From contig JAFXUK010000004.1 in NCBI GenBank assembly GCA_017525015.1, forward strand, positions 186,001-250,000: a stretch of 64,000 nucleotides of DNA, written 5' to 3'. Below, piece by piece: positions 18,101 through 26,801 of the stretch. The stretch comes from Bacilli bacterium. GTDB lineage: Bacteria; Bacillota; Bacilli; RF39; UBA660. Each line of letters begins with the position of its first letter. The stretch's first letter is position 1. The notes under the pieces are model-generated. The model was not told the origin of the DNA and searched no databases. It saw nothing but the letters and a program-made list of their open reading frames with translations. The translations under genes and the position numbers were made by a program.

Positions 18101-20167
18101 TAACAAATAAGGAATCCATTCTGGATGTTCTTGAATTTCAGAACAAGACATAAATGTATATCTACCCATTATATTTCTTCCATAGAATTCATATTCTAAA
18201 TCTCTAGGAGCACCTTCTGGTAAGAACAACTCAGGATGTTGTTCTCGAAAGCTAGCAGGTAATTCTCTTATATCATATTTCTTTTGTTTTGCTTCACCAA
18301 TGAACATACTTCTATAAATACGTTCATTAATAGCAGCTTCATAATTATCAGAACTTTTTATTATTTCAATTAATTCATTATCTATAACACCATTTCGATC
18401 AAAGAAAAATCTTTCTACATCCGAACCATACTTAGCTATAATTTCTAAGAACTTTCTTGTTTGTAATGCTTCTAATAATCTTCTTAAATTTGGATAATTA
18501 GAATTTATAATTATTTGCTTAGTTTCTAATACTTCAATTAATTGTGGATACTTTTTTAAGATTTCAGGAATTCTACCTAAATAACCACCAGTAAGACCTC
18601 TTTTTAAATCATCAACTAAATCATTTAATTTCTTATCATCTATATCTCCAATTAATTCTCTAACTTTATCTTTATCAATGAAAAATTGTGGATAAAGTGG
18701 TGCTAATTCTTTTTCAGCATGATCTAATATAGATTTCCAATGATAATCATCATTTCTATTTACTACTTCAATTACTTTACCAATATAATTTTTTAAATCT
18801 TCCATATTATTAATAGGACCAAATTGTACTACATCCATATGACGAGCTATTAATTGAAGTAAAGTATCAACAAAAGGATCTCTACCATAGCCAGTACCTT
18901 CTTCTAATAAATAGTTATGAGCGTTATTAAATTCTATTAATAAGTCTAAACCTACCTCTTCAATAAATTTAATAACTTTTTCATCACTAACTATTTCATC
19001 AAGAGATATATGTTGTAACATAAATGGAACTTCATCTAGATAGAAATAAAAACCATACTCACCTAAAGATGTTCTCATAGCTATTTTAAAAATTTCATCA
19101 ATTGATTTAGTATTAAATACTTCATCTAATTGTTCACTATCATAAGTACTATTTAAATATGTTGCTATAAAATGATCCATTTCTTTTGGTACTTTAGCAA
19201 AATAATCTTCAAAACTACCAAAATATTTTAAAATTTTTTGACATGTAGATGATTTCTTAGTACCAAATTCTAAGTCAAAATTTTTCAAAACATCATAATA
19301 ATATCTAACTTCACTTATTGTTAAATTACTTGCATAATAATCTTTTAATACATTCTCTGGTAATACATCACTACCAACAAATGTTTGAGGAAACATATCT
19401 ATCAATTCTTGAGGTAATATTTCAGGATTATATTGATAACTATACATTGTTCTTAAATTACGTACTACTTCCCCAAAAACATATTTTTTGGCTTCTTCAT
19501 AAGAAGGAACTCCTTTAAATTCTGGATCATTAAATCTAAAATTACTTGAAATATATCTTTCTTCAGATTCTTCAGTAATATTTAGTATTAACTTTGGATA
19601 TTCATCCAATAAACGAAGTGTATTTTCTAATCCTATAGCTGAAACTAATGATTTAGAAGGATTTTCATTAAAACGTTCACCTTCAAAAGAATACTCGCTA
19701 ACACACTTTCTTAAAGCAGGGAATTCTATTAAATGATGTAAACGTAAATTCCTTTGATAGAAAGCTTTTCTTATTTCATCAGGTAAACTTGCATCTGGGA
19801 AGAATTCTGGATGACTAGCCATAAATTCTTGATCAAATGTTGTTTCATCATAATGTAATCTTTGAATATTTCTAACATTACATCCATTTAAATTAATTCT
19901 TTCATATTCTATCTCTTCTAATAAAGAGAAATCTAAATTAGCATGTGTTTTAGAAAAATCCAATAAGCCATCTCTAAATATATACATTCCTTTCCATTCT
20001 TCAAAAGGAATATCACTTAAATCATGTGAAAGCAAAGTATCTAGTAGTTTTAAATACTCTTCTAACAGCTGATCTTCTGTTAATTCTGATTCATCAATAT
20101 TAGTATTAAAGATCTCAGCCATTCTTTCTCTTATTCTTATAAATTCCTCTAGTGTCATCTTATTCAT
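15167..20167 (-). CDS. Giant repeat protein with conserved CCQ/QSWMWRN C-terminal domain
   Basis: 1666 residues; start is the ATG 8 bases after GGGAG (three earlier codons fall in the ribosome site). No signal peptide or TM. The first two thirds are helical with at least five copies of a unit of about 55-90 residues: LP..F....PEFFL..DAP.(D/E)L...FY.R.L....I..HPEWIPYL, clearest at LPASFREQHPELFLPEGAP, LPEEFKHDYPEFFLSEDAP and the IGDLAPEFFLSPDAPEEL copy. From about 1290 a different domain follows with TDCCQELGNAAESS (near 1328), GRVFVIKDSDGNIVAQSWMWRN and CFDNIEIP, which recalls PcfJ-type domains in layout. A coupled ALDH-like gene follows. Function unknown; looks like a solenoid scaffold carrying a conserved effector or enzyme domain. 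Confidence 0.75.
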   Translation of the reverse strand: MNKMTLEEFIRIRERMAEIFNTNIDESELTEDQLLEEYLKLLDTLLSHDLSDIPFEEWKGMYIFRDGLLDFSKTHANLDFSLLEEIEYERINLNGCNVRNIQRLHYDETTFDQEFMASHPEFFPDASLPDEIRKAFYQRNLRLHHLIEFPALRKCVSEYSFEGERFNENPSKSLVSAIGLENTLRLLDEYPKLILNITEESEERYISSNFRFNDPEFKGVPSYEEAKKYVFGEVVRNLRTMYSYQYNPEILPQELIDMFPQTFVGSDVLPENVLKDYYASNLTISEVRYYYDVLKNFDLEFGTKKSSTCQKILKYFGSFEDYFAKVPKEMDHFIATYLNSTYDSEQLDEVFNTKSIDEIFKIAMRTSLGEYGFYFYLDEVPFMLQHISLDEIVSDEKVIKFIEEVGLDLLIEFNNAHNYLLEEGTGYGRDPFVDTLLQLIARHMDVVQFGPINNMEDLKNYIGKVIEVVNRNDDYHWKSILDHAEKELAPLYPQFFIDKDKVRELIGDIDDKKLNDLVDDLKRGLTGGYLGRIPEILKKYPQLIEVLETKQIIINSNYPNLRRLLEALQTRKFLEIIAKYGSDVERFFFDRNGVIDNELIEIIKSSDNYEAAINERIYRSMFIGEAKQKKYDIRELPASFREQHPELFLPEGAPRDLEYEFYGRNIMGRYTFMSCSEIQEHPEWIPYLLNVNLAAVFESINVSVVNTEYTDPRGVSAVFVANLFEILKSVGFSNEEILTFLADYGKVIARSSVNGMIDIAAGKEGAMKVLIDSIVYNISNRKVFYDEQMLPEEFKHDYPEFFLSEDAPDDLRNLFYQRKLSLVIIQDHPEWIPYLEKADISIGFNADRNWLNNFSFLSKREVLELFYKFGPYLILCEVFFPQGVKMSFDEAVEDIKQQMLRALKNKNVKYGEDLAEHIGDLAPEFFLSPDAPEELKECYYFESQKFLTFKILKEHRDWLPYLKGKVIRRAFAKGNYSRNLIDFFQRYGDEEALRIGLKNPEAVSVMLQTKPDLLYAWWERLRFIPHHVVMLNFPVEEIDKYVASGKKWSMIMRLDSFTGSDEDVLSLLKASYAFGVFDGDDDGFHDFMQLFSDVPRVLTQEQMSDIEAALNIEVPDGMSEAEKEAFEKTVEEDNKKVKLIQECYQLNDRGQYVLIIDPQREKEKIRQLRKALEDVSWGRVLTPNSAHKIFGGFELTSKPEFRRFLMEHIDEILASDELMPYISKMHKQWEEIKAINSNRVLTLDLALAYVKSNVYEGVQIGNVALSEVSKVAGYSQDAFDRLQQIFNYGKVRTYSSIPRIKTVQDGYTYEILKLDDPLAVAIGTLTDCCQELGNAAESSMKHSMTSRHGRVFVIKDSDGNIVAQSWMWRNKNVICFDNIEIPDKAFTRASREGMNANQFAEVVYNLYKAAADEIIAKDEEVYKQLLEEGKITEEQFEALRVRKVTVGEGYNDIKSALIKNAPKDESEHVARPIHHVDPVDHDDYLYTSDSSTQYILSGEQDVPESTEETLVVHGDEFDVLDDKSMKLQDVLSLIKLEIATKGERFEGNTQVEDSLDDFVTEMAWNYGLNPTQTRVISNPNFAIIYADAGDKIILGDLLYNFKLDLRDNVDVAAKIIIQIRRALDQIGKGKEFDISRLDEEQRKVFESATKLDKEMDEERGLSHGTI

Positions 20168-20210
20168 TACATACACTCCCTATCTTAATAATTATATCAT
20201 TTAACCAATA

Positions 20211-20237
20211 AAAAAAGAACATCTAAATGCTCTTTCC
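20211..20237 (-). terminator. Terminator of the kinase-fold gene
   Basis: AAGAGCAT/ATGTTCTT hairpin (one G-T pair) with a seven-base U-run on the minus strand, leading into the TGATATAAT -10 of the giant gene. Confidence 0.75.
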
Positions 20238-20981
20238 TATTACATCTCCAAAGTATGGTTTATTAGGTAAATTAGAGAATATATATCTAAGTCCAATCTT
20301 AACCTTCTCACTTACATTAAGATTCTCTACTAATCCATCTAATATAAATCTACCTTGATCAAAACTAAATTTATCATCATGTGTTAATAAATTTAAAGCC
20401 ATAATGGTAAATACCAATATATCATTATCTCTTAAAGATACTTTACCACCATATAAATTATACATAGTTCCACTTCTCGTTGGCATTAAATCAAAGAAGT
20501 ATTGACCAATAGCATAATTATCGACATCCACAAAGATTGGATTATCATTTTGATCTATCATAATATTATCGGCTTTAATATCTCCAAGTATAATACCTCT
20601 ACTATGTAATCTTTTTAATATACTTTCTGCTTTCATTAAATATTCTAATACTTTTCTAGTATCATGTAACATCTCTAAATCTTCAAAATCTTTTCTAGCT
20701 ATATCATATTTAACTATATCAGAATAACAACCAGATAATTCACCATCACAACTAGTATATCCAATTGGTCTAGCAATACCTTTTTCTTCTAATCTAGATA
20801 ATTCCCCAATCTTCAAAAATTTTCTTTTTCTCTTAAATTCACTAGTACGCATAGTAAATATCTTTACTGCATATAAATCTTCATAATTATATACCCTACT
20901 TTCACTACCATAACCAATAATTCTATACTTGGTTCCTAGTAATTCTCTAGGTATCTCTATAACAGGCAATGTACTATCCAC
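20223..20981 (-). CDS. Protein-kinase-fold protein (Ser/Thr or small-molecule kinase)
   Basis: 252 residues if it starts at the GTG 8 bases after AGGTGG; the GTG four codons earlier lies inside that ribosome site. Kinase landmarks: glycine loop IGYGSESRVY (23-31), AVKIF lysine (Lys40), catalytic loop LHSRGIILGDIKADNIMI with Asp134 and Asn139 (LGD replaces HRD), and metal Asp in FVDVDNY (Asp152 or 154) in place of DFG. No TM or PASTA domain, so unlike the wall-sensing PrkC type; closer to stand-alone kinases that accept protein or small substrates. Its neighbour, the giant repeat protein, is a natural candidate substrate, but nothing shows this directly. Confidence 0.8.
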   Translation of the reverse strand: MDSTLPVIEIPRELLGTKYRIIGYGSESRVYNYEDLYAVKIFTMRTSEFKRKRKFLKIGELSRLEEKGIARPIGYTSCDGELSGCYSDIVKYDIARKDFEDLEMLHDTRKVLEYLMKAESILKRLHSRGIILGDIKADNIMIDQNDNPIFVDVDNYAIGQYFFDLMPTRSGTMYNLYGGKVSLRDNDILVFTIMALNLLTHDDKFSFDQGRFILDGLVENLNVSEKVKIGLRYIFSNLPNKPYFGDVIGKSI

Positions 20982-21048
20982 TTTTCCATCCACCTAACCG
21001 TTAAAAATTATAGCACAACTAAGAAAATAAGCCAAAAATAGCTTTATT

Positions 21049-21077
21049 TTGACATAAAAAATATATAATGATAATAT
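21049..21077 (+). promoter_or_regulatory. Promoter of the VanY-type lipoprotein gene
   Basis: TTGACA (21049-21054), 17-base spacer, TAATAT (21072-21077); ATG 23 bases further after GGAG. Confidence 0.75.
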
Positions 21078-21099
21078 AACAAACAACGGAGATGATAAT

Positions 21100-22329
21100 A
21101 TGAAAAAATTATACATTATTCCGCTTCTTTTCTTAGCACTAACAGCTTGTGGTAAAAAACCACAAGAACTAAAAATTGAAGTAAATGATAAAGAAATAGG
21201 TATCAATGAAGAATTCTATAACACTGATGGCATTGATGTATTAGAACATGGTGAAATAACTACTGAAAAAGAACAAATTGATACCACTAAACTTGGTGAA
21301 CAAGAAATAAAAATATCTGTTAAAGATGAATTTGATGAAGAAAAAGAATACACTTATAAAATAAATATTGTTGATAAAGAAGCACCAGTTATTAAAGCTC
21401 CTAAAGAATATGAAGTTACAGCTGGTAAAACAGTAGATTTAAAAAAAGATGTATCAGCAACTGATAACTCTAAAGAAGATATACATGTTTATATCGAAGG
21501 TTACTACTATTACAGAACTCCTGGTACTTATACTCTTTACTATATAGCTACTGATTCTTCAGGTAACGAAGCTAAAGAAGAATTTACTGTAACAGTAAAA
21601 GGTAATACTCAAAAAAATACTACTACATCTACAACAACTACTAAAAAAAGTACTACTACAACTACTACACCTAAGAAAGAAACAAAAACTACTACAAATA
21701 ATAGTAATACTCAAAGTAATAATACAAGTGGTACAAGTAGTTCTCTAAATGGTACTACTACATCTAAAGGATATACTATTACAGTTAAAAATGGAGTTAC
21801 CTATATTAATGGTTATTTAATAGCTAATAAAACATATGGATTACCTAGTTCTTATGGACCAGGAGGATTAACTTCTGAAACTAATGCTGCTGCTAAAAAA
21901 ATGTTTGCAGCTGCTAAAGAAGATGGATATAACATGTGGGCACAAAGCGGATATAGATCTTATAATACTCAAAAGAGTCTATATAATAACTATGTTAATC
22001 AAAGAGGAAAATCTGCAGCTGATACCTTCTCAGCAAGACCAGGACATTCTGAACATCAAACTGGTTTAGCATTCGATGTATGTGCTACAAATAAGCCTTG
22101 TATCAATAGTGGTTTTGATTCAACAGCTGAAGCTAAATGGTTAGCTGCTAATGCATACAAATATGGATTTATTTTAAGATATCCTTCTGGTAAACAAGGT
22201 ATTACTGGATACAAATATGAATCATGGCATTTTAGATACGTAGGAGTTGATCTAGCTACCAAATTATATAATGGTGGTAACTGGATTACTATGGAAGAAT
22301 ACTTCGGTATTACAAGTCAATATCAATAA
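21100..22329 (+). CDS. M15B/VanY-type D-Ala-D-Ala carboxypeptidase lipoprotein
   Basis: 409 residues. Lipoprotein signal with lipobox LTAC (Cys17); two Ig-like domains, the second of the DUF5011/HYR kind (EAPVIKAPKEYEVTAGKTVDL...TYTLYYIATDSSGN, about 90-167); a Thr/Ser/Asn-rich linker; then a VanY peptidase domain (about 230-400). Metal and catalytic signature S-x-H-x2-G-x-A-x-D is present as HSEHQTGLAFD (His319, Asp326), with the downstream ESWHFRYVG supplying the third zinc ligand. It trims the terminal D-alanine of peptidoglycan stem peptides outside the membrane. Single-gene unit with its own promoter and a strong terminator. Confidence 0.9.
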   Translation: MKKLYIIPLLFLALTACGKKPQELKIEVNDKEIGINEEFYNTDGIDVLEHGEITTEKEQIDTTKLGEQEIKISVKDEFDEEKEYTYKINIVDKEAPVIKAPKEYEVTAGKTVDLKKDVSATDNSKEDIHVYIEGYYYYRTPGTYTLYYIATDSSGNEAKEEFTVTVKGNTQKNTTTSTTTTKKSTTTTTTPKKETKTTTNNSNTQSNNTSGTSSSLNGTTTSKGYTITVKNGVTYINGYLIANKTYGLPSSYGPGGLTSETNAAAKKMFAAAKEDGYNMWAQSGYRSYNTQKSLYNNYVNQRGKSAADTFSARPGHSEHQTGLAFDVCATNKPCINSGFDSTAEAKWLAANAYKYGFILRYPSGKQGITGYKYESWHFRYVGVDLATKLYNGGNWITMEEYFGITSQYQ

Positions 22330-22354
22330 AAAAAGAGCAATTGCTCTTTTTTTT
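22328..22354. terminator. Bidirectional terminator
   Basis: AAAAGAGCAATTGCTCTTTT palindrome with U-runs both ways between convergent genes. Confidence 0.85.
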
Positions 22355-23237
22355 AATGATGATGGTGATGATGTTCTTCGTGATGTATCTCTACATGACA
22401 TTCCTTTTCATCACAAGCTTCATCTTCAGTTTCTAAAACTGCATGACATATATTATGTTCTTCTAATTCTTCTCTTATTTCATGTTTTAATTCACTAACA
22501 TCTTTTACCTTAGTAACAATATGCATAGTAGCATAATTATTATATCCATCCATACTCCATACATGAATATGATGAATATCATCAACACCTTTTATTTTTA
22601 ATAGGTGTTCTTTTAATTCCTCTAAATTAATATTAGCAGGTGTTTTAGCTAAGAATAAATCTACTACTACTTTTAAATTCTTAACAGAATTAATTAGAAT
22701 AAATAATGCTACTCCAATACTCATAATAGAATCTAATACACTAATATCAGTAAACTTCATTACAATAGCACCAATTAATACTACTATCCAACCTAATACA
22801 TCTTCTAACATATGAAGGTTTACTGCTTTTTGATTAATAGAATCTCCTTCTCTTGTTACATAAGCTGCTATAAAGTTTAATACCACACCTACTATAGCAA
22901 ATATAATCATTCCATCATAATTAATATCTACTGGTTCAAATAATCTTTCAATAGCTCCTATTATTACTAAAATAGAACCTACTAATAAAATAGTCGTAGT
23001 AATTACACCACCTAATACAGAATATCTAACATATCCATAAGTATGTTTATCATCTGCTTTTCTTTTACTCTTTCTTTCTAAAAAGTATGATAAGCCAATA
23101 CTTAAAGCATCTCCTAAATCATGAACTGAATCAGATAAAATAGCTATACTACCTGTTATAAATCCACCTATAAATTCAAATATTGAAAAACCTAGGTTTA
23201 ATAAAAATGCAATTAATATATTCTTTTCTGTTTTCAT
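22353..23237 (-). CDS. Cation diffusion facilitator (CDF) metal efflux transporter
   Basis: 294 residues from the ATG 6 bases after GGAGG. Six predicted TM helices, with the two intramembrane metal sites of the family: SDSVHDLGDA in TM2 and NLHMLEDVLGW in TM5. The C-terminal cytoplasmic domain has the regulatory IHHIHVWSMDGYNNYATMHIV strand and ends in a run of six histidines after HHEEHH, a likely extra zinc-sensing or zinc-trapping tail. Such proteins exchange Zn, Co, Cd or Mn for protons across the membrane. The CzcD-like pattern favours zinc. One-gene unit between terminators; no metal operator was recognised. Confidence 0.9.
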   Translation of the reverse strand: MKTEKNILIAFLLNLGFSIFEFIGGFITGSIAILSDSVHDLGDALSIGLSYFLERKSKRKADDKHTYGYVRYSVLGGVITTTILLVGSILVIIGAIERLFEPVDINYDGMIIFAIVGVVLNFIAAYVTREGDSINQKAVNLHMLEDVLGWIVVLIGAIVMKFTDISVLDSIMSIGVALFILINSVKNLKVVVDLFLAKTPANINLEELKEHLLKIKGVDDIHHIHVWSMDGYNNYATMHIVTKVKDVSELKHEIREELEEHNICHAVLETEDEACDEKECHVEIHHEEHHHHHH

Positions 23238-23316
23238 AAACATCCTCCATAACTATTTTACCACAATATGAAATTATATTCATATTATTTATACTCTTTA
23301 TAAGTTAAATACATAA

Positions 23317-23342
23317 TAAAAAGCACATATGTGCTCTTTTAT
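23317..23342 (-). terminator. Terminator of the MucBP-type gene
   Basis: AGCACATATGTGCT palindrome with A-run before and U-run after on the minus strand. Confidence 0.75.
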
Positions 23343-24541
23343 TTTTTAATCAACAATCTCTTTTTATCATATAAAACAGTTGTAACGACACCTGTTATTA
23401 CAAATAATAATATAAGAACTACTGGTAAAGATCCTACAGTTTCTGGATTATGCTCGTTTGAATCGTCTTCCTTAGGTTCTTCTTTACCATTTGCTACTTT
23501 CCTAAATTTAAAAACAATTTCTTGATCATGTTCTTCATATTCATAATTGTTATCTGTTACTTCAGTAACTAGTTCATAACCGTCATATTCATTAATAATA
23601 GGAGTATAAGGTAAACCTATTACATCTCTTGTTGTAACTGAATCAAACACTTCTCCAGTATCTGCATCAACATATTTTACAAATATATTACCTTTAGGAT
23701 ATATTACTAATGTTTTATCTGCTTTATTATTTATAACTACAGTCTTTACAAGTAAACGACGATTGTTAATATTTTCATATGTTACTGTAACCCCAAAATT
23801 ATAATTAATTGTCATATTTGTAGATGAATTAGAATATAAATTTTCGGGTGGATTATCTATAAAAAACTTATTATCATTTAAATAAAAATAACCTGTTTCG
23901 TCAATAACACCCCCATTATAATTAATTTTAATAACAAATGGACATTTTTCTTCCAAAAAAGCTTTAATCTCTGGTTCACCATCTAAATATTCATCAAAAT
24001 AATCAGGTATTTCAAAATAGTTTAAATAAGAAAACTGAAACATTGATGTTTCTTCTATGTTTATTTCCATATCAAAACTAGCTTCATGACTTAGGGTATA
24101 ACTTCCATCATCTGTAGGCACTGCTCCTAATCCCGTTAGTCTTACTTGTTTAATGCCAGATGCAATATCTGCTCTTCCTTCCCACGATCCATATAGTGTA
24201 ATATTATCCCAGTCATTAATTATATTATATATGCTTACATAATAAGGAGATCGATCTGTCTCGCTATATGTATAGCCTACTCTTAAGTGGGTACCACTAT
24301 TATCTGCTTTTGTATTCCATTCAGTTATAACCATATCATCCATAAAATCGTTTGGATTAGGATCAATATATTCAAAAATAGAACAGGGTTCTATAGTATA
24401 ACTATCCCCTTTTTGAATTTGAAAAGTTTTAGTTCTTCCAGAACCGTCATTTGCATCATATGTAATTGTTATGTACTCTTCTGCAAATACCATTATTGGA
24501 AACACTAATAATATTAGAGCAAAGCAAAACTTTTTTCCCAT
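23339..24541 (-). CDS. Secreted, C-terminally anchored InlB/MucBP-type surface protein
   Basis: 400 residues from the ATG 9 bases after GGGAG. Cleavable signal (FCFALILLVFPIMVFAEE); an InlB B-type repeat (about 25-125; ITYDANDGSGRTK...TEWNTKADNSG...LYGSWEG); a middle beta region (130-280); a MucBP-like domain (about 285-345; VKYVDADTGEVFDSVTTRD...DGYELV); an acidic/Asn linker and a TM helix with KKR tail (about 370-400), without an LPXTG motif, so it stays in the membrane. These domains are typical of adhesins. A roughly 100-base gap separates its start from the end of the small RNA at 24650-24745, so read-through from that locus is possible. Confidence 0.8.
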   Translation of the reverse strand: MGKKFCFALILLVFPIMVFAEEYITITYDANDGSGRTKTFQIQKGDSYTIEPCSIFEYIDPNPNDFMDDMVITEWNTKADNSGTHLRVGYTYSETDRSPYYVSIYNIINDWDNITLYGSWEGRADIASGIKQVRLTGLGAVPTDDGSYTLSHEASFDMEINIEETSMFQFSYLNYFEIPDYFDEYLDGEPEIKAFLEEKCPFVIKINYNGGVIDETGYFYLNDNKFFIDNPPENLYSNSSTNMTINYNFGVTVTYENINNRRLLVKTVVINNKADKTLVIYPKGNIFVKYVDADTGEVFDSVTTRDVIGLPYTPIINEYDGYELVTEVTDNNYEYEEHDQEIVFKFRKVANGKEEPKEDDSNEHNPETVGSLPVVLILLFVITGVVTTVLYDKKRLLIKK

Positions 24542-24649
24542 ATAAAACAACTCCCTTTAAACTATTATCTATAATAATTATATAACAGCTAATATAATAC
24601 TTCATTTATGATTTTATAGATTATACGCAATTTATGTAAATTTTCCCAT

Positions 24650-24745
24650 AAAAAAAGTGAGAGACTTTCGTCTCTCTTCAGGGGGTTTTGGTTGATCCAC
24701 TTTCATTTCAATCATGAAAGTAATCAGCATGACATCTATCATGCT
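24650..24745 (-). ncRNA. Candidate 96-nt small RNA with C-rich single strand
   Basis: Minus-strand transcript predicted from a consensus promoter to an intrinsic terminator. Hairpin 1 is AGCATGA/TCATGCT (24726-24745, 6-base loop); hairpin 2 is ACTTTCAT/ATGAAAGT (24699-24721, 7-base loop); then an unpaired stretch with ACCCCCUGAA (C-run at 24685-24681); then GAGAGAC-GAAA-GTCTCTC (24676-24659) and a seven-base U-run. No ORF of use. The layout recalls RoxS/RsaE-type regulators that pair C-rich seeds with ribosome sites. It could also be a leader of the gene at 24541. Not a family I can name. Confidence 0.65.
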
Positions 24746-24751
24746 AATTAA

Positions 24752-24780
24752 ATGATATATTATTTTAAAAGTTTAGTCAA
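24752..24780 (-). promoter_or_regulatory. Promoter of the small RNA at 24650-24745
   Basis: Minus strand TTGACT (24780-24775), 17-base spacer, TATCAT (24757-24752), about 7 bases before hairpin 1. Confidence 0.75.
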
Positions 24781-24836
24781 TTGATTTTTTAAAATTTCAA
24801 AAACTAAATTTTATTTCATGTCAAAATGTCATAAAT

Positions 24837-26801
24837 TTACAATGTTACTTGACTCGTTTTTTCATACTCTTTCATTGCTTTTAATATAGCATCTCTTCTA
24901 GCTTTCATTTCATTATAAGTTCTAACTAGAACAGTATCTCTATTAGCTTTTAAATCTCCTTGTAATCTTCCATAAACTCTTTGAGTAAACACTTCGTTAA
25001 AATCATGGAATAAATCATTTAAAGCATCAAAATTTTCTTTTCCTACTCTGTCCCAAATTACTTGAATATTACCATGTCTTCTACTCATTATTATTGAGTC
25101 AAAAAAGTCATTAAAGAAATCTCTAACTAAGAATGCTGAATACTCATAAGAGGTTCCACCTCTATCCATAAAATGATTCTCATCATTCAAGATAAATACA
25201 CCAGCATCATGCATCATCTTAGACATTCTTTGAGCAATAAATTCATTTATTATTTCATTAAATGATTCATATCCTCTTAATTTTCTTTCTTCACCTAAAG
25301 TACTTTTTACTTCAGATGAACTTTGATTTATAGAACATGTTCCATTATCCCATCCACAAATATAATCATAAGAATTATCATCAACTTTTCTTAATGTTAA
25401 TTCAAAAATATGATTTAATTCATGTAAAAGATTCTTATCTGCATAAATATCATCATGAGCATATACAAAAAGGAATGGAAATAATTTATATGTATCATCT
25501 TCACGGAATAGATTTGTTTCAATATAAGTTGTCTTTTGCGCCAATAAAGTTACATCATTTACGCCATCTGTATCTAACAAGCCTTTTTCTTCTATTGTTT
25601 TATCTACTTCTTTAAAGAAATCCATACTAGATATCATATCTACATAAAAACGATCTGAATAATAATCTAATCTTTCATTTATTTTATTAATCATTTCATC
25701 ACTAGGCCATACTTTTTTACAATCTGGATTATTAACATAATCCTCGTAATTATCGCCTAAGTCTATACCTCTATATTTAAAATATTTAATTCTATTCTCT
25801 TTAATAGTTTCTCTACGATAATCACTTACTTCTGGATTTTGTAAATCTGTTTCACTACTTTGGTCAAAATAATTAATATTTCGATTACCAAGTAAATAAG
25901 TACTTAAAACAATTTCTAAGCCTTGTATATTACTTGAACCTAATAAAGAATCTTTAGCAATCATTTCATCTACAAGTTTTTGATCACTTATACTTAAATA
26001 TTCTTTAGTTTCTTCTAGAAAAGCAAAGAAATACTTCTTTTTTAAACTACTTTCATATTCATGTATTTTAGTATTTATCCTATTATACTTACCTACTATT
26101 TCATCATCTAAAGCATTATACTTACTAACATACTCTTTAAACTTCTTACCAATTGTATGTAAACGATCCAATTGACCAGATGTAATAAGCATATCTACAT
26201 TAGCTTCAGAAGCACCAGGAAATAAAGAGTTAATAGCATTAATAGACATTCTTCTAGCATCAGCTAACTTATCATCAATATTACTATCCCCAAACCAATA
26301 CTCTCGACCTAGTCTAATAAAAGAAGGTAACTTCTTTATTTGTTCTTCTGTTAATTTATCATTAATATAAGTATCATAGTCTAAATCAGGCATATAATTT
26401 TTAATAGTTTCATATTTTCTTTTTCTTTCATCTTCTTGTAAAGCATCAGGTCCTCTTTTTACCATATCAATATATTCATAAGCCAATAAAATAGGTAATA
26501 AATTAGGAAACCTAAAAGTTGAACCTCCCATATATCTTTGAGCTTCTTCTTCTGAATATTCCATACCCATTTCTTTAAATAATTCTTTTACTAAAGAATC
26601 AGAATGATTTTTTTGTAGATTAATAATCATACTAGCAAGACTATCTGCATCATAGTAACCTATTACTTTCATATTACGGAATTTCTCTGTAATTTCATCT
26701 CTTAAATCTTCACCATAAAAAGTAGTGAATATATCAATTAAAACAGGAATAGAATCATTTATAGTCTTAGTAGCATCTAAATTTCTTAAGATTCTATCCA
26801 T
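24837..26801 (-). CDS. HExxH metallopeptidase-like protein, cytoplasmic, unknown family
   Basis: 654 residues from the ATG 9 bases after GGTGA; an earlier in-frame ATG abuts the ribosome site. No signal or TM. Mostly helical. A zinc-peptidase motif stands in LLHELNHIFEL (His460, Glu461, His464) and NEIINEFIAQRM about 57 residues later offers a third ligand glutamate, as in gluzincins, with a further well-conserved-looking FMDRGGTSYEYSAFLVRDFFNDF. The large N-terminal part (1-400) is unrecognised. The start overlaps the end of the small gene 26794-27105 by 8 bases, so the two are coupled. May be a toxin-like or housekeeping peptidase; undecided. Confidence 0.7.
   Translation of the reverse strand: MDRILRNLDATKTINDSIPVLIDIFTTFYGEDLRDEITEKFRNMKVIGYYDADSLASMIINLQKNHSDSLVKELFKEMGMEYSEEEAQRYMGGSTFRFPNLLPILLAYEYIDMVKRGPDALQEDERKRKYETIKNYMPDLDYDTYINDKLTEEQIKKLPSFIRLGREYWFGDSNIDDKLADARRMSINAINSLFPGASEANVDMLITSGQLDRLHTIGKKFKEYVSKYNALDDEIVGKYNRINTKIHEYESSLKKKYFFAFLEETKEYLSISDQKLVDEMIAKDSLLGSSNIQGLEIVLSTYLLGNRNINYFDQSSETDLQNPEVSDYRRETIKENRIKYFKYRGIDLGDNYEDYVNNPDCKKVWPSDEMINKINERLDYYSDRFYVDMISSMDFFKEVDKTIEEKGLLDTDGVNDVTLLAQKTTYIETNLFREDDTYKLFPFLFVYAHDDIYADKNLLHELNHIFELTLRKVDDNSYDYICGWDNGTCSINQSSSEVKSTLGEERKLRGYESFNEIINEFIAQRMSKMMHDAGVFILNDENHFMDRGGTSYEYSAFLVRDFFNDFFDSIIMSRRHGNIQVIWDRVGKENFDALNDLFHDFNEVFTQRVYGRLQGDLKANRDTVLVRTYNEMKARRDAILKAMKEYEKTSQVTL

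Noticed and set aside
23317..24541. LPXTG sortase substrate
   Set aside because: A C-terminal TM and KKR tail are present but no LPXTG-like motif precedes them.
24650..24745. Plus-strand riboswitch reading of this locus
   Set aside because: The U-run and consensus promoter are only on the minus strand, and no plus-strand gene lies downstream.
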